64,000 bases of DNA from an uncultured Prevotellaceae bacterium (GCA_902801375.1 CADCIB010000005.1:62001-126000), one strand, 5' to 3'; counted from the first letter of the stretch, positions 40,703 through 50,145 are shown. Made by a program: numbers and translations. Notes: generated by a model from the sequence alone, not told the origin.

Positions 40703-42787
40703 ATGATGAACACCCACAGAGAACCCTCGCAGCGCCACAGTTGGCGCATCTTGCAGATATCGGTTGCCGCCCTTGTGCTGACGGTCGTAGCCTCGTGCGC
40801 CCGCATGGGTCACCCCGACGGCGGATGGTACGACGAGCAGCCTCCACGCGTCGTCGGCGCCACCCCAGCCGACAAAGCCACAGGCGTGAAGACGCAGCAC
40901 ATGGCCATCTACTTCGACGAGTACATCAAGGTGGACAACCCCACGGAGAACGTCGTTGTGTCGCCGCCCCAACTGGAAGTGCCAGAAATAAAGGGCGCAG
41001 GCAAGCGCATACTCATCCACCTGCTCGACACGCTGAAAGAGAACACCACCTATACCATCGACTTCAGCGATGCCATCACCGACAACAACGAAGGCAACCC
41101 CTTGGGCAACTTCACCTATACGTTCTCCACCGGCGAAACCATCGACACGATGGAAGTCTCGGGCTATGTCCTGGATGCCGAGAACCTGGAGCCCGTGAAG
41201 GGTATTCAGGTAGGCCTGTATGCCAATCTGGAGGACTCCGCGTTCACCTCCGAGCCCATGCTACGGAATGGACGCACCGACGACGACGGGCACTTCGTGG
41301 TCAAAGGCATCGCGCCAGGCTCCTACCGCATCTTTGGTCTGCAAGACATGGACGGCAACTACCACCTGAGCCAGCGTGGAGAGCAGCAGGCCTTCAACCA
41401 CGACATCATAGTGCCTTCGTCGAAGCCCGACGTGCGCCACGACACCATTTGGCGCGACTCGTTGCGCATCGACTCGCTCATCCGCGTACCCTACACCCAC
41501 TATCTGCCCGACGACATCGTGTTGCGGGCATTCACCCCCAAGCAGACCGAGCGCGTCTTCCTGAAAGCTGAGCGCATGCAGGCCAACAAGTTCTCCCTGT
41601 TTTTCACCTACGGCGACAGCATCATGCCCACGCTCAGCCTCCTCTCGCCCGTCTGGCAACCCGATCCTGCGACCCATCCAGCAGGGGAACTTCCCCACCC
41701 CTTCCTTGTAGAATCTTCTGAACGGGGCGACACCATCACCTATTGGCTGGCCGACACCACCCTTGTGAACACCGACACGCTGACCGTGGCCGTCGCCTAC
41801 AACACCTACACCTATCCTGAGGCTGAAAACGACTCCGTCGACGTACCATATGCGAAAGCACAGCTACAGCTCAACAGCGTCAACGACACGCTCACCATCC
41901 TCTCAAAGGAACCTTATGAAAAGCGCATGAAACAGCAAGAGAAAGAGTTCTCTGAATGGAAGAAAAAACAAAACAAGCTGAAGAAGAAAGGCGAGCCCTA
42001 CGACACCATCATGCCCGTGAAGCCCTTAGAAGTAGAGTTCAAGGCCCCTTCCACCTTTTCACCCGACGAAAGCATCCTCATCACGATGCCCACCCCCATC
42101 ATCGAGCCCGACACGTCGATGATCCACCTCTACGTGAAACGCGACACGCTATGGTATGAAGCACCTTACGACTTCCACCCCTACCGGTTGGCCCACAACG
42201 GCTACGAGGTGCCCCGCACCTATGAGCTCATAGGCGAGTGGCGGCCAGACACGGAATACAGCCTGGAGATAGACTCCGCCGCCTTCCGCGACCTCTACGG
42301 CCTTGTCTCCGACCCCATCAAGAAAGGCTTCAAGGTGGCTTCCAACGACGAGTTCGCAACACTCTTCATGACCATCGAGGGCATGAACGGCACACCGCTC
42401 GTCGTGCAACTGCTCGACAAGAGCGACAAGGTGGTGAAAAGCGTGGAGACAGACAACGGCGTTGCAGAGTTTTTCTACCTGAAAGCCGGCACCTACTATA
42501 TGCGGCTTTTCACCGACGACAACCGCAACAGCCTCTGGGACACTGGCGACTACCTGCTCGACCTGCAGCCCGAGACGGTGTATTACTATCCCGACGAGAT
42601 AGAGTGTAAGGAGAAATGGGACCTGACGCTCACCTGGGACCCCACGCTACGTCCCGTCTACCGCCAGAAGCCCCGTGAACTCATCCAACAGAAAGGAGAA
42701 AAGAAAAAGACCGTGAACAACCGAAACTACGAGCGGGCGAAGAAGCTCGGCATAGAATATGTACGCGACAAGGTGAAGGGCTTGTAG
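40703..42787 (+). CDS. Ig-like domain lipoprotein of unknown function
   Basis: 694 residues. The start is ATG 40703 or 40706. A signal with lipobox VVASC (Cys about residue 32) is preceded by a basic N-terminus. A Big_5-type Ig domain (PRVVGATPADKATGVKTQHM; ITDNNEGNPLGNFTYTFSTG) is followed by a carboxypeptidase-regulatory-like domain (EVSGYVLDAENLEPVKGIQV; GIAPGSYRIFGLQDMDGNY). Residues about 400-440 are Lys/Glu-rich and helical. A second set of beta domains ends in EYVRDKVKG. Such lipoproteins are common in Bacteroidales and probably act at the cell surface. It starts 1 bp after xerD. Confidence 0.82.
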   Translation: MMNTHREPSQRHSWRILQISVAALVLTVVASCARMGHPDGGWYDEQPPRVVGATPADKATGVKTQHMAIYFDEYIKVDNPTENVVVSPPQLEVPEIKGAGKRILIHLLDTLKENTTYTIDFSDAITDNNEGNPLGNFTYTFSTGETIDTMEVSGYVLDAENLEPVKGIQVGLYANLEDSAFTSEPMLRNGRTDDDGHFVVKGIAPGSYRIFGLQDMDGNYHLSQRGEQQAFNHDIIVPSSKPDVRHDTIWRDSLRIDSLIRVPYTHYLPDDIVLRAFTPKQTERVFLKAERMQANKFSLFFTYGDSIMPTLSLLSPVWQPDPATHPAGELPHPFLVESSERGDTITYWLADTTLVNTDTLTVAVAYNTYTYPEAENDSVDVPYAKAQLQLNSVNDTLTILSKEPYEKRMKQQEKEFSEWKKKQNKLKKKGEPYDTIMPVKPLEVEFKAPSTFSPDESILITMPTPIIEPDTSMIHLYVKRDTLWYEAPYDFHPYRLAHNGYEVPRTYELIGEWRPDTEYSLEIDSAAFRDLYGLVSDPIKKGFKVASNDEFATLFMTIEGMNGTPLVVQLLDKSDKVVKSVETDNGVAEFFYLKAGTYYMRLFTDDNRNSLWDTGDYLLDLQPETVYYYPDEIECKEKWDLTLTWDPTLRPVYRQKPRELIQQKGEKKKTVNNRNYERAKKLGIEYVRDKVKGL

Positions 42788-42806
42788 TTTTCTACGCGCC
42801 CTGATT

Positions 42807-44330
42807 TTAATCGTTCTTTGCGGAGTTGTTAATCTCTATCAGCTCGTCGATGTATTGTCGGGAGTTCGACAGGCGCGGTATCTTGTGCTGTCCGCCCAGC
42901 TTGCCCTTGGCCTTGAGCCAGTCGTTGAAGAGCCCTGGCCGGGCCTTAATGATCTGTAGGGGCTGGAGCGTGATGTTCTTGTAGCGCTTGGCTTCGTAGT
43001 CGGAGTTGATTTCCTGCAATTTATGGTCGAGGATATCGGCAAAAGCCTGTAGGTTATGGGGTTCGCGGGCAAACTCGATGAGCCACTGATGCTGACATTT
43101 CGCACGGTTGTCCATAAACACGGGAGCTGCCGTATACTCGCTGACTTCGGCATTGGTCTGCTGGCAGGCGTAGGCCAATGCTTTTTCTGCATTGTCGACG
43201 ATGAGCTCCTCGCCGAAGGCATTGATGAAATGCTTGGTGCGCCCGGTGATGATGAACTTGTAGGGATCGGTGCTGGTGAAACGAATGGTGTCGCCGATGA
43301 TGTAGCGCCAGAGTCCGCACGAGGTGGAGATGACGACGGCATAGTTCTTGCCCTTCTCGACGCCCCAGAGGGGCAGCACGGTGGGATGCTCGTTGCCGAA
43401 CTCATCCATGGGGATAAACTCGTAGAACACGCCGTAGTCGAGCATCAGCAGCATCGCCGGGTCGGCGGGGTCGTCCTGAAGTCCGAAGAACCCTTCGCTG
43501 GCGTTGTAGGTCTCCATGTAGTTCATGTCGGCCTTGGGGATAAGCTCCTCATACTGCTGACGGTAAGGGCTGAAGGCCACTCCACCGTGGAAGAACACTT
43601 CGAGGTTGGGCCACACATCGCTGATATAACGCTTGCCGGAAAGTTCCAGCACACGCGAAAGCACAGACATCATCCAGGAAGGCACACCGCTGAGGTTTGT
43701 GACGTTTTTGTGAAGGGTCTCACGCGCGATGCGGTCGCGCTTCAGCTCAAAGTCGGAGAGCAGTGCCGTTTGCTTTTTGGGCACACGCACCAAATTGACC
43801 AAGGGATTGATGTTCTCTATGAGGATGGCGCTGAGGTCGCCCACGAGCGAATGGCTGACGTTGTAGTTGGGCGCATGACTGCCGCCCAGGATGAGTGCTT
43901 TGCCGTCGAAGAGCCGGCTCTCGGGATGATTGCGCAGGTACAGGGCCACCGTGTCGGTTCCCCCCGCATAATGGATGTTTTTCAGTCCGTCGGCTGTCAC
44001 AGGAATGAACTTGCTCTTATCGTTGGTCGTTCCCGACGACTTGGCATACCATTTGGTGCGCCCCGGCCAGAGGATGTCGCTCTCGCCGTGACGCATGCGG
44101 TCGATGTATTCCTTCAGTTCTTCGTAGGTATTCAGGGGAATATGTGCCGCGAAGCTGTCGTAGTCGTGGATGTTGGCGAAAAGATGGGCGTGTCCATACT
44201 CTGTGTCGCGAGCATGGCGCACAAGGTAGTCCTGCACTTCTTTCTGCAGGGCCATACCTTGTGTATAATGGCGTTCTAACTCTTTCTGTCGCGGCAGAAA
44301 GAAGTTCCTGACTATTCCTGTTAAGCTCAT
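42807..44330 (-). CDS. GH3-family acyl-adenylating enzyme-like protein
   Basis: 507 residues of the GH3 (auxin-responsive) superfamily, ANL-type enzymes that adenylate carboxylates and couple them to amines. The ATP-binding motif is WYAKSSGTTNDKSKFIPV. METYNASEGFFGLQDDP is the second conserved block, and GDTIRFTSTDPYKFIITGRT contains the acidic ribose-binding region. It ends in the C-terminal helical subdomain. Bacterial members are common in Bacteroidetes, but their substrates are unknown. Its promoter gives a very short leader (-7 box 8 nt before the ATG). It is convergent with the Ig-like lipoprotein gene, 19 bp apart. Confidence 0.9.
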   Translation of the reverse strand: MSLTGIVRNFFLPRQKELERHYTQGMALQKEVQDYLVRHARDTEYGHAHLFANIHDYDSFAAHIPLNTYEELKEYIDRMRHGESDILWPGRTKWYAKSSGTTNDKSKFIPVTADGLKNIHYAGGTDTVALYLRNHPESRLFDGKALILGGSHAPNYNVSHSLVGDLSAILIENINPLVNLVRVPKKQTALLSDFELKRDRIARETLHKNVTNLSGVPSWMMSVLSRVLELSGKRYISDVWPNLEVFFHGGVAFSPYRQQYEELIPKADMNYMETYNASEGFFGLQDDPADPAMLLMLDYGVFYEFIPMDEFGNEHPTVLPLWGVEKGKNYAVVISTSCGLWRYIIGDTIRFTSTDPYKFIITGRTKHFINAFGEELIVDNAEKALAYACQQTNAEVSEYTAAPVFMDNRAKCQHQWLIEFAREPHNLQAFADILDHKLQEINSDYEAKRYKNITLQPLQIIKARPGLFNDWLKAKGKLGGQHKIPRLSNSRQYIDELIEINNSAKND

Positions 44331-44338
44331 TTAGCGTG

Positions 44339-44346
44339 CAAAGTTA
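44339..44346 (-). promoter_or_regulatory. -7 box of the GH3 gene
   Basis: TAACTTTG on the minus strand ends 8 nt before the ATG at 44330, implying a leader of only a few nucleotides. Confidence 0.65.
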
Positions 44347-44431
44347 CGGGAAAAGTTACGAATCGCGGTTAATTTCAGTTTATTTTTAAGATTGTTTCAT
44401 AAATAAATGGTGAAAAATCAAAAAAAAAACG

Positions 44432-44439
44432 TACCTTTG
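44432..44439 (+). promoter_or_regulatory. -7 box upstream of the rpoN-linked gene
   Basis: TACCTTTG lies 17 nt before the ATG at 44457. It is divergent from the GH3 promoter across about 85 bp of A/T-rich DNA. No good -33 TTTG was found. Confidence 0.6.
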
Positions 44440-44456
44440 CCCCCCAAACAGACGTG

Positions 44457-45101
44457 ATGTATATGGCGACAAAGAAAGAAACATGGCATGATGAGAACTG
44501 GCTGCTGTTGATGCAGTTGTATCTGAAAAAGCCCAAGGGAGTGAAACCGATGTATTCGCGCCAGATGGTCGACTTGGCCTTAGAGCTGCACATTCACCCA
44601 CAGGCGTTGTATGAGCAAATGCTGAAACTGAGGCAGTTGGACACACCGCGTATGGAACGTCTGTGGCAACAATATGGCAACAACCCGAAACGGCTGGCCA
44701 AAGGCGTGAAGCTCTTGCGCGAGATGAAGGGATTCCGCAACGCTGACGCCTTCTACAATGGTGTGGAAACCATCGCCGAAGAATGGGAGCAGGACTTCCA
44801 AGGCGAGCTGCCGCCCGTGAAACTCATTATGATCCTGGACCAGTATTTCCGTCTGACCCCCGCCACGATGGTGGAGCAAACGCCTGAAGTGCGCGCCCTG
44901 TCGAAGTTGATCGACCTGCCCACAGACACCGTCGTGGAAATCTTGGAGGTGTTCCAGATATGCGACCCTTACCTGAAGCGCGACGTGCTGATGGTGAGCG
45001 AATTCCTCAAGCCCTGCCAACAAGTGTGGCAACGCTTTGGCAACGAAAATCCTGAAAAGCTCGCGGCATTGGCAGCGCAACTGAAGTATTATTTCGAGTA
45101 G
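44457..45101 (+). CDS. Conserved helical protein of unknown function upstream of rpoN
   Basis: 214 residues (start ATG 44457; a GTG at 44454 and an ATG at 44463 are alternatives). All-helical and without a signal peptide. Segments such as LLLMQLYLKKPKGVKPMYSR, MVDLALELHIHPQALYEQML and DAFYNGVETIAEEWEQDFQG suggest a DNA- or protein-binding helical bundle. I do not recognise a named family. It sits 42 bp upstream of rpoN, so a functional link with sigma-54 is worth considering. Confidence 0.75.
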   Translation: MYMATKKETWHDENWLLLMQLYLKKPKGVKPMYSRQMVDLALELHIHPQALYEQMLKLRQLDTPRMERLWQQYGNNPKRLAKGVKLLREMKGFRNADAFYNGVETIAEEWEQDFQGELPPVKLIMILDQYFRLTPATMVEQTPEVRALSKLIDLPTDTVVEILEVFQICDPYLKRDVLMVSEFLKPCQQVWQRFGNENPEKLAALAAQLKYYFE

Positions 45102-45143
45102 AAGAATCTCAAGCAAATTCCATAACATTAACCTTCCGGCCAA

Positions 45144-46667
45144 GTGAATAAGAATACCTTGATACAAACCCAACAGCAGAAGCTTGTGCAACAGCAGAGG
45201 CTCTCGGCACAGCAAATCCTGCAGGTGAAGCTTGTGGAGATGCCCCTTGCTGAGCTGGAGCAGCATGTGCAAGCTGAGGTGGACGACAACCCAGCCTTGG
45301 AAGAGTCTGGCGCTAACGGTGAGGAGTTGGAAATGGGCTTTGAAGAGCCGGGAACCAAGGAAGAAGAGACGTTCGAGATGGAAGAACGCCGCGAGGCGCT
45401 GAACGATGCCCTGGAACGGATGGGAGCCGACGACGACATTCCTGTGGCACGCTCCTACTACACCGATGAGGCTGAGCGAGAGTCGATGGCCTATGGTGAG
45501 CAGACCTCTTTCTACGACTTGCTGAAGCAGCAGATGGGCGAGGTATCGCTCTCTCCGCAACAGCAAGATGTCATGGAATATATCATCGGGTCGCTCGACA
45601 GCGACGGGCTGCTGCGCAAGGACAATTCCACACTATGCGACGAACTGGCCCTATACCATAATATATACATCTCGGAGGAGGAGGTAGAGCACATCATTGC
45701 CATACTGCAAACCTTCGACCCAGCAGGCATCGGGGCACGCTCGTTGCAGGAATGCCTGCTCATTCAGTTGCAGCGTCTGCGCGATTCACGAAAAGATGAT
45801 GTCGGGCGTTACGATCTTTGCGAACGAGTGCTGACCCAACACTACGACGACTTCACGCACAACAACTGGCAAAGCATTGCCGAAAGCATGGACATGAGCG
45901 ATGAGACCGCCCGCGACGTGCAGCGTGAGATACTGAGGCTGAATCCCAAACCGGGTGCCGCTATGGGCGAGACAGAAGGGCGCAGCACACAGCAGATAAC
46001 GCCCGACTTCATCGTAGAGACTGCCGACGACGGGAGCGTCACGTTCTACATCAACCGAGGGCGGGTGCCCGAATTGGCCGTATCGCCCATGTTCACTGAT
46101 ATTGTCAAGAACTATCAGCAGCGGGTGGCTGTCCCATTGGGGGAAGGGAAGAAAGCACTCAACCGTCAGGAGAAGGATGCCTTCGTCTATGCAAAAGACA
46201 AGATAGAACGGGCACAAGCCTACATCAGCGCCTTGCAGCAACGTCGCCGCACGCTTTATGCCACCATGCGTGCCATCATCGACTTTCAACTCCCGTTCTT
46301 TGTCGAGGGCGATGAGAATTTGCTTCGCCCCATGGTCTTGAAAGACATCGCAGAGCGAACAGGTCTCGACATCAGCACCATATCGCGTGTCTGCAACTCG
46401 AAATATTGCCAAACGCGTTGGGGCATTTTCCGTCTGCGCTACTTCTTCAGCGAGGGCGTGAAGACTGCCGACGGCGAGCAGTTGTCGGTGCATCAAGTTA
46501 AGAATGCCATGCAAGAAATTATCGACGAGGAGGATAAGCGCCACCCTCTGAGCGACGACGCGATTGCCGCCCTGATGAAACAACGCGGCTTCCCCATCGC
46601 CCGCCGCACGGTGGCTAAATATCGCGAGCAGCTGGGCATACCTGTTGCCCGCATGAGAAAAATATAA
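45144..46667 (+). CDS. rpoN: RNA polymerase sigma-54 factor
   Basis: 507 residues with a GTG start at 45144. Region I is the Gln/Leu-rich N-terminus (LIQTQQQKLVQQQRLSAQQI) that contacts activators and core. An acidic region II (ELEMGFEEPGTKEEETFEME) follows. The core-binding domain (DVMEYIIGSLDSDGLLRKDN; TFDPAGIGARSLQECLLIQL) comes next, then the DNA-binding domain ending in the RpoN box ARRTVAKYREQLGIPVARMR. It directs transcription from -24/-12 promoters and needs AAA+ activators. No such activator is in this window. Confidence 0.95.
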   Translation: MNKNTLIQTQQQKLVQQQRLSAQQILQVKLVEMPLAELEQHVQAEVDDNPALEESGANGEELEMGFEEPGTKEEETFEMEERREALNDALERMGADDDIPVARSYYTDEAERESMAYGEQTSFYDLLKQQMGEVSLSPQQQDVMEYIIGSLDSDGLLRKDNSTLCDELALYHNIYISEEEVEHIIAILQTFDPAGIGARSLQECLLIQLQRLRDSRKDDVGRYDLCERVLTQHYDDFTHNNWQSIAESMDMSDETARDVQREILRLNPKPGAAMGETEGRSTQQITPDFIVETADDGSVTFYINRGRVPELAVSPMFTDIVKNYQQRVAVPLGEGKKALNRQEKDAFVYAKDKIERAQAYISALQQRRRTLYATMRAIIDFQLPFFVEGDENLLRPMVLKDIAERTGLDISTISRVCNSKYCQTRWGIFRLRYFFSEGVKTADGEQLSVHQVKNAMQEIIDEEDKRHPLSDDAIAALMKQRGFPIARRTVAKYREQLGIPVARMRKI

Positions 46668-46682
46668 TAGTGAAAGCGTAAA

Positions 46683-47303
46683 GTGTTGAAAGAGCGAAAC
46701 ATCATATTTGCCGCACGGGTTGTCAGTGCTCTGTTCAGCCCGTTCTATCTGGCCATCATCGGATTGGCCATACTCTTTCTGTTCAGCTACCTCAGCCTCT
46801 TGCCCTTGGGCTATAAGCTGTCGGTGTTTGCGATGGTGTACATCTGCACCATCCTGCTCCCCACCTTCCTCATCCACATCTACCGACGCTATCAGGGATG
46901 GTCGCGCATCGAACTGGGCATGAAAGAGCGCCGCATGATTCCCTATGTCATCGCCATCGTATGCTATTTCCTCTGCTACTACCTCATGAACCTGCTCCAC
47001 ATCCCCCACTTCATGAGCAGCATCATCGTGGCAGCGCTGGGCATTCAGGTGGTATGCGCCATCATCAACCTGTGGTGGAAGGTGAGCACCCACATGGCTG
47101 CCATCGGCGGTGTGGCTGGTTCATTGCTCGCCTTCTCCGTCATGTTTATGTTCAACCCCACCTGGTGGTTCTGCCTCGTCATCCTCCTGGCCGGAATGGT
47201 AGGAACCGCACGCATGATACTCCGCCAGCATTCGCTCCAACAGGTGGTGACGGGATTTCTCATCGGCATGATCATCGCGCTCTATGCCGTCATCCATGTA
47301 TAA
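46683..47303 (+). CDS. Small PAP2-like integral membrane protein
   Basis: 206 residues with a GTG start (TTG 3 bp later possible), five or six membrane helices. The pattern STHMAAIGGVAG and ARMILRQHSLQQVVTGFLIG fits a PAP2/phosphatidic-acid phosphatase fold with a histidine in each motif. The usual PSGH and SRxxxxxHxxxD motifs are degenerate: Gln-Gln-Val replaces the Asp position. It may be a divergent or inactive member. It lies 15 bp after rpoN on the same strand. Confidence 0.72.
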   Translation: MLKERNIIFAARVVSALFSPFYLAIIGLAILFLFSYLSLLPLGYKLSVFAMVYICTILLPTFLIHIYRRYQGWSRIELGMKERRMIPYVIAIVCYFLCYYLMNLLHIPHFMSSIIVAALGIQVVCAIINLWWKVSTHMAAIGGVAGSLLAFSVMFMFNPTWWFCLVILLAGMVGTARMILRQHSLQQVVTGFLIGMIIALYAVIHV

Positions 47304-47368
47304 CGAAATGGTGGGCCGCTCCTCATTCCTCGAAAAAAACATATCATCAACCATAAGAATATTCCCAA

Positions 47369-47878
47369 ATGAAACCTATCGTCAGCATCATCATGGGCAG
47401 CACCAGCGACCTGCCCGTCATGGAGAAAGCCATGAAGTTTCTCGACGACATGCACGTGCCGTTCGAAGTCAACGCACTCTCTGCCCACCGCACACCTGAG
47501 GCTGTGGAGCTCTTCGCCAAGAATGCACAGAGTCGCGGCATCCGCGTCATTATAGCCGGTGCCGGTATGGCCGCCGCTTTGCCGGGTGTCATTGCTGCCA
47601 GTACCGAACTGCCCGTCATTGGCGTACCCATCAAGGGCAGTGTGCTCGATGGAATGGATGCCCTTTACAGCATCCTACAAATGCCGCCGGGCATTCCCGT
47701 AGCCACTGTGGCCATCAACGGAGCCATGAATGCAGCCATCCTTGCTTGCCAGATTATTGCCCTCTCCGACGAGGAACTGGCCCGCCGTATGCACGACTAC
47801 AAAGCCGGGCTGAGCGCGAAGATAGAAAAAGCCAACCGCGAACTTAAAGAAGTATCCTATGAGTACAAAACCAACTGA
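47369..47878 (+). CDS. purE: N5-carboxyaminoimidazole ribonucleotide mutase PurE
   Basis: 169 residues, class I PurE of purine biosynthesis that moves the carboxyl group of N5-CAIR to C4. The motifs are IIMGSTSDLPVMEKAMKFLD (substrate-binding Ser/Asp), VNALSAHRTPEAVELF (His), IAGAGMAAALPGVIAAS and PIKGSVLDGMDALYSILQMP. The length is normal. Its 3' end overlaps or adjoins ispG. Confidence 0.96.
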   Translation: MKPIVSIIMGSTSDLPVMEKAMKFLDDMHVPFEVNALSAHRTPEAVELFAKNAQSRGIRVIIAGAGMAAALPGVIAASTELPVIGVPIKGSVLDGMDALYSILQMPPGIPVATVAINGAMNAAILACQIIALSDEELARRMHDYKAGLSAKIEKANRELKEVSYEYKTN

Positions 47879-47894
47879 ACCCTCAGGGTCCAAT

Positions 47895-49301
47895 ATGTCG
47901 CTGCACAGCGACCTCCCCGCCTATCACCGCCGGCACACCACCGTAGCTCAGGTAGGCAACACCGCCATCGGCGGCGACAACCCCATCCGCGTGCAGTCGA
48001 TGACTACCACCGACACCAACAATACCCATGCCTGTGTGGAGCAGGCCAAGCGCATCATCATGATGGGTGGCGAACTGGTGCGCCTCACCACGCAGGGCAC
48101 CCGCGAGGCGGAAAACCTACAGAACATCTGCCGCGAGCTGCGCCTGCAAGGCTACATGACACCTCTTGTGGCCGATGTCCACTTCAACCCCAATGTGGCC
48201 GATGTGGCAGCACGCTACGTAGAGAAGGTGCGCATCAACCCTGGAAACTACGTCGACCCGGCTCGCACCTTCAAGCATCTGGAATATACCGATGAGGAGT
48301 ATCAGGCTGAGCTGCAAAAGATTGAGGAGCGCTTCATCCCCTTCCTCAACATCTGCCGCGAGCATCATACTGCCATCCGCATCGGAGTGAACCACGGTTC
48401 GCTCTCCGATCGCATCATGTCGCGCTACGGCGATACGCCCGAAGGCATCGTCGAGAGCTGCATGGAGTTCCTGCGCATCTGCCAGCGTGAGCAGTTCAGC
48501 GATGTGGTCATCAGCATCAAGGCCTCCAACACGGTGGTCATGGTCACTTCCGTCCGCCTCCTTGTCCAGGCAATGGACCGCGAGGACATGCACTATCCCC
48601 TCCATCTCGGCGTTACCGAAGCCGGCGAGGGCGAGGACGGACGTATCAAGAGCGCCCTTGGCATCGGTGCCCTGCTCACTGAGGGCATCGGCGACACCAT
48701 CCGCGTCAGCCTTTCCGAGGATCCAGAATACGAGATTCCTGTGGCCCGCAAACTCGTGGACAACATCGAAGAGTGCGCCCGACTCAGGGCGCAGGCCGAA
48801 GCCTCGATCAAAGACGACACCGTGACCCTCTGCCTGGACGCGCCCGACTGGGAAACGTTCCAGCTGAAGGCCGCTATGGCCGTAGGAGCCCTCTTCATCG
48901 ACCGCAAAGCCACCAAGCTGCAGCTTTGTGCTGAGCAATTCAGTAGCTCAGACCTCCAATCCCTCGCCGACTCCATCCTCCAGGCAGCCCGCATCAAGTT
49001 CACCAAGACGGAATACATCTCCTGTCCAGGCTGCGGACGAACGCTCTACAACCTGCAGGACACGATCCGGCGTATCAAGGAGGCCACACAGGGGATGGTG
49101 GGACTGAAGATAGGCATCATGGGCTGCATCGTGAACGGTCCAGGCGAGATGGCCGATGCCGATTATGGCTACGTGGGAGCCGCTCGTGGACGCATCTCCC
49201 TCTATCGAGGCAAGGAATGTGTCATGAAGAATATCCCAGAGGAACAGGCTGTCCAACAGTTGCTCAAACTTATCCAAGACGATCAGCGCCCCGACATCTA
49301 A
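47895..49301 (+). CDS. ispG: 4-hydroxy-3-methylbut-2-enyl diphosphate synthase IspG, mid-sized form
   Basis: 468 residues from ATG 47895; an ATG at 47859 overlapping purE by 20 bp is in frame but adds residues outside the family. IspG uses a 4Fe-4S cluster to convert MEcPP to HMBPP in the MEP isoprenoid pathway. The TIM barrel starts GNTAIGGDNPIRVQSMTTTD. The cluster domain has ISCPGCGRTLY and GIMGCIVNGPGEM (three Cys plus Glu). Between barrel and cluster domain lie about 95 residues. E. coli-type enzymes have almost none, and as I recall the plant/Bacteroidetes type has about 250. A reduced insert is therefore inferred. Confidence 0.93.
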   Translation: MSLHSDLPAYHRRHTTVAQVGNTAIGGDNPIRVQSMTTTDTNNTHACVEQAKRIIMMGGELVRLTTQGTREAENLQNICRELRLQGYMTPLVADVHFNPNVADVAARYVEKVRINPGNYVDPARTFKHLEYTDEEYQAELQKIEERFIPFLNICREHHTAIRIGVNHGSLSDRIMSRYGDTPEGIVESCMEFLRICQREQFSDVVISIKASNTVVMVTSVRLLVQAMDREDMHYPLHLGVTEAGEGEDGRIKSALGIGALLTEGIGDTIRVSLSEDPEYEIPVARKLVDNIEECARLRAQAEASIKDDTVTLCLDAPDWETFQLKAAMAVGALFIDRKATKLQLCAEQFSSSDLQSLADSILQAARIKFTKTEYISCPGCGRTLYNLQDTIRRIKEATQGMVGLKIGIMGCIVNGPGEMADADYGYVGAARGRISLYRGKECVMKNIPEEQAVQQLLKLIQDDQRPDI

Positions 49302-49304
49302 GTG

Positions 49305-49325
49305 CGACGAGATTACGTCTCGTCG
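49305..49325 (+). terminator. Hairpin after ispG
   Basis: CGACGAGA / TCTCGTCG, an 8-bp stem with a 5-nt loop, starts 4 bp after the stop codon. No T tract follows, so it is only a possible terminator or RNA-stability element. Confidence 0.45.
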
Positions 49326-49362
49326 ACACAAACCGTTCCTGACGCACAATACGATACCGATA

Positions 49363-50145
49363 ATGACAAGAAAGATGAATCTTTGGATGCTCACGGTCAC
49401 CGCAGTCGTTTACGCATTGGTGGTCATGGGGTTCCGCTTTCCGTATGAAGAAAGCACCGACGTGGTGCCGACCGACGACACATCGCAGTTCGTGACACTC
49501 ACCGAGGCTGTGCCCGACGCCATCCTGGAGATACGCTACTTCAGTACATATAACTTCGTAGGCAGTCGCATCGATGGCTATCTCGAACCCACAGCGCTCC
49601 TCACACGTGTGGCTGCCGACAGCCTACGGGCGGTGAGCGACGATGTGATGAGAATGGGCTACCGACTGAAAATCTACGATGCCTACCGCCCGCAAATGGC
49701 TGTCGACCACTTCGTGCGTTGGGCTGCCGATACAACCGACACCCGCATGAAGCCTTATTTCTACCCCAATCTCCACAAGGGTGTACTCTTCCAACAGGGG
49801 TACATCGCAGAGAAAAGTGGGCACACAAGAGGCTCCACCGTCGACCTGACGCTCTTCGACATGGCAACGGGGAAAGAACTCGACATGGGCGGCACCTTCG
49901 ATTGGTTCGGACCAGAGAGCCATCCCGACCATTGCGGCAACCCACATTCTGGTCAATACACGGGAGGCGACATCACCGCCGAACAGTTCGCTCATCGCAT
50001 GATTCTCCGCGAGGCGATGCTCCGCCACGGATTCAAACCGCTCAGTAGCGAATGGTGGCACTTCACACTTCGAAACGAACCTTTCCCCGACACCTATTTC
50101 ACCTTCCCTGTCAGACAATTGGAAAGTTCACCCTGTGAGCCTTAA
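49363..50145 (+). CDS. D-Ala-D-Ala dipeptidase (VanX/M15D family)
   Basis: 260 residues with an N-terminal membrane anchor or signal (MNLWMLTVTAVVYALVVMGF). The zinc-peptidase motifs of VanX are SGHTRGSTVDLTLFD (SxHxxGxxxD, His and Asp ligands), SEWWHFTLR (Glu and His) and KIYDAYRPQMAVDHF (Arg). Such enzymes cleave D-alanyl-D-alanine. Here the role is more likely cell-wall turnover or D-Ala recycling than vancomycin resistance, since no vanH/vanA genes are nearby. Confidence 0.9.
   Translation: MTRKMNLWMLTVTAVVYALVVMGFRFPYEESTDVVPTDDTSQFVTLTEAVPDAILEIRYFSTYNFVGSRIDGYLEPTALLTRVAADSLRAVSDDVMRMGYRLKIYDAYRPQMAVDHFVRWAADTTDTRMKPYFYPNLHKGVLFQQGYIAEKSGHTRGSTVDLTLFDMATGKELDMGGTFDWFGPESHPDHCGNPHSGQYTGGDITAEQFAHRMILREAMLRHGFKPLSSEWWHFTLRNEPFPDTYFTFPVRQLESSPCEP

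Noticed and set aside
49363..50145. VanX-like gene as part of a vancomycin resistance cluster
   Set aside because: No VanH, VanA/B ligase or VanRS regulators are in the neighbourhood; chromosomal dipeptidases of this family are common.
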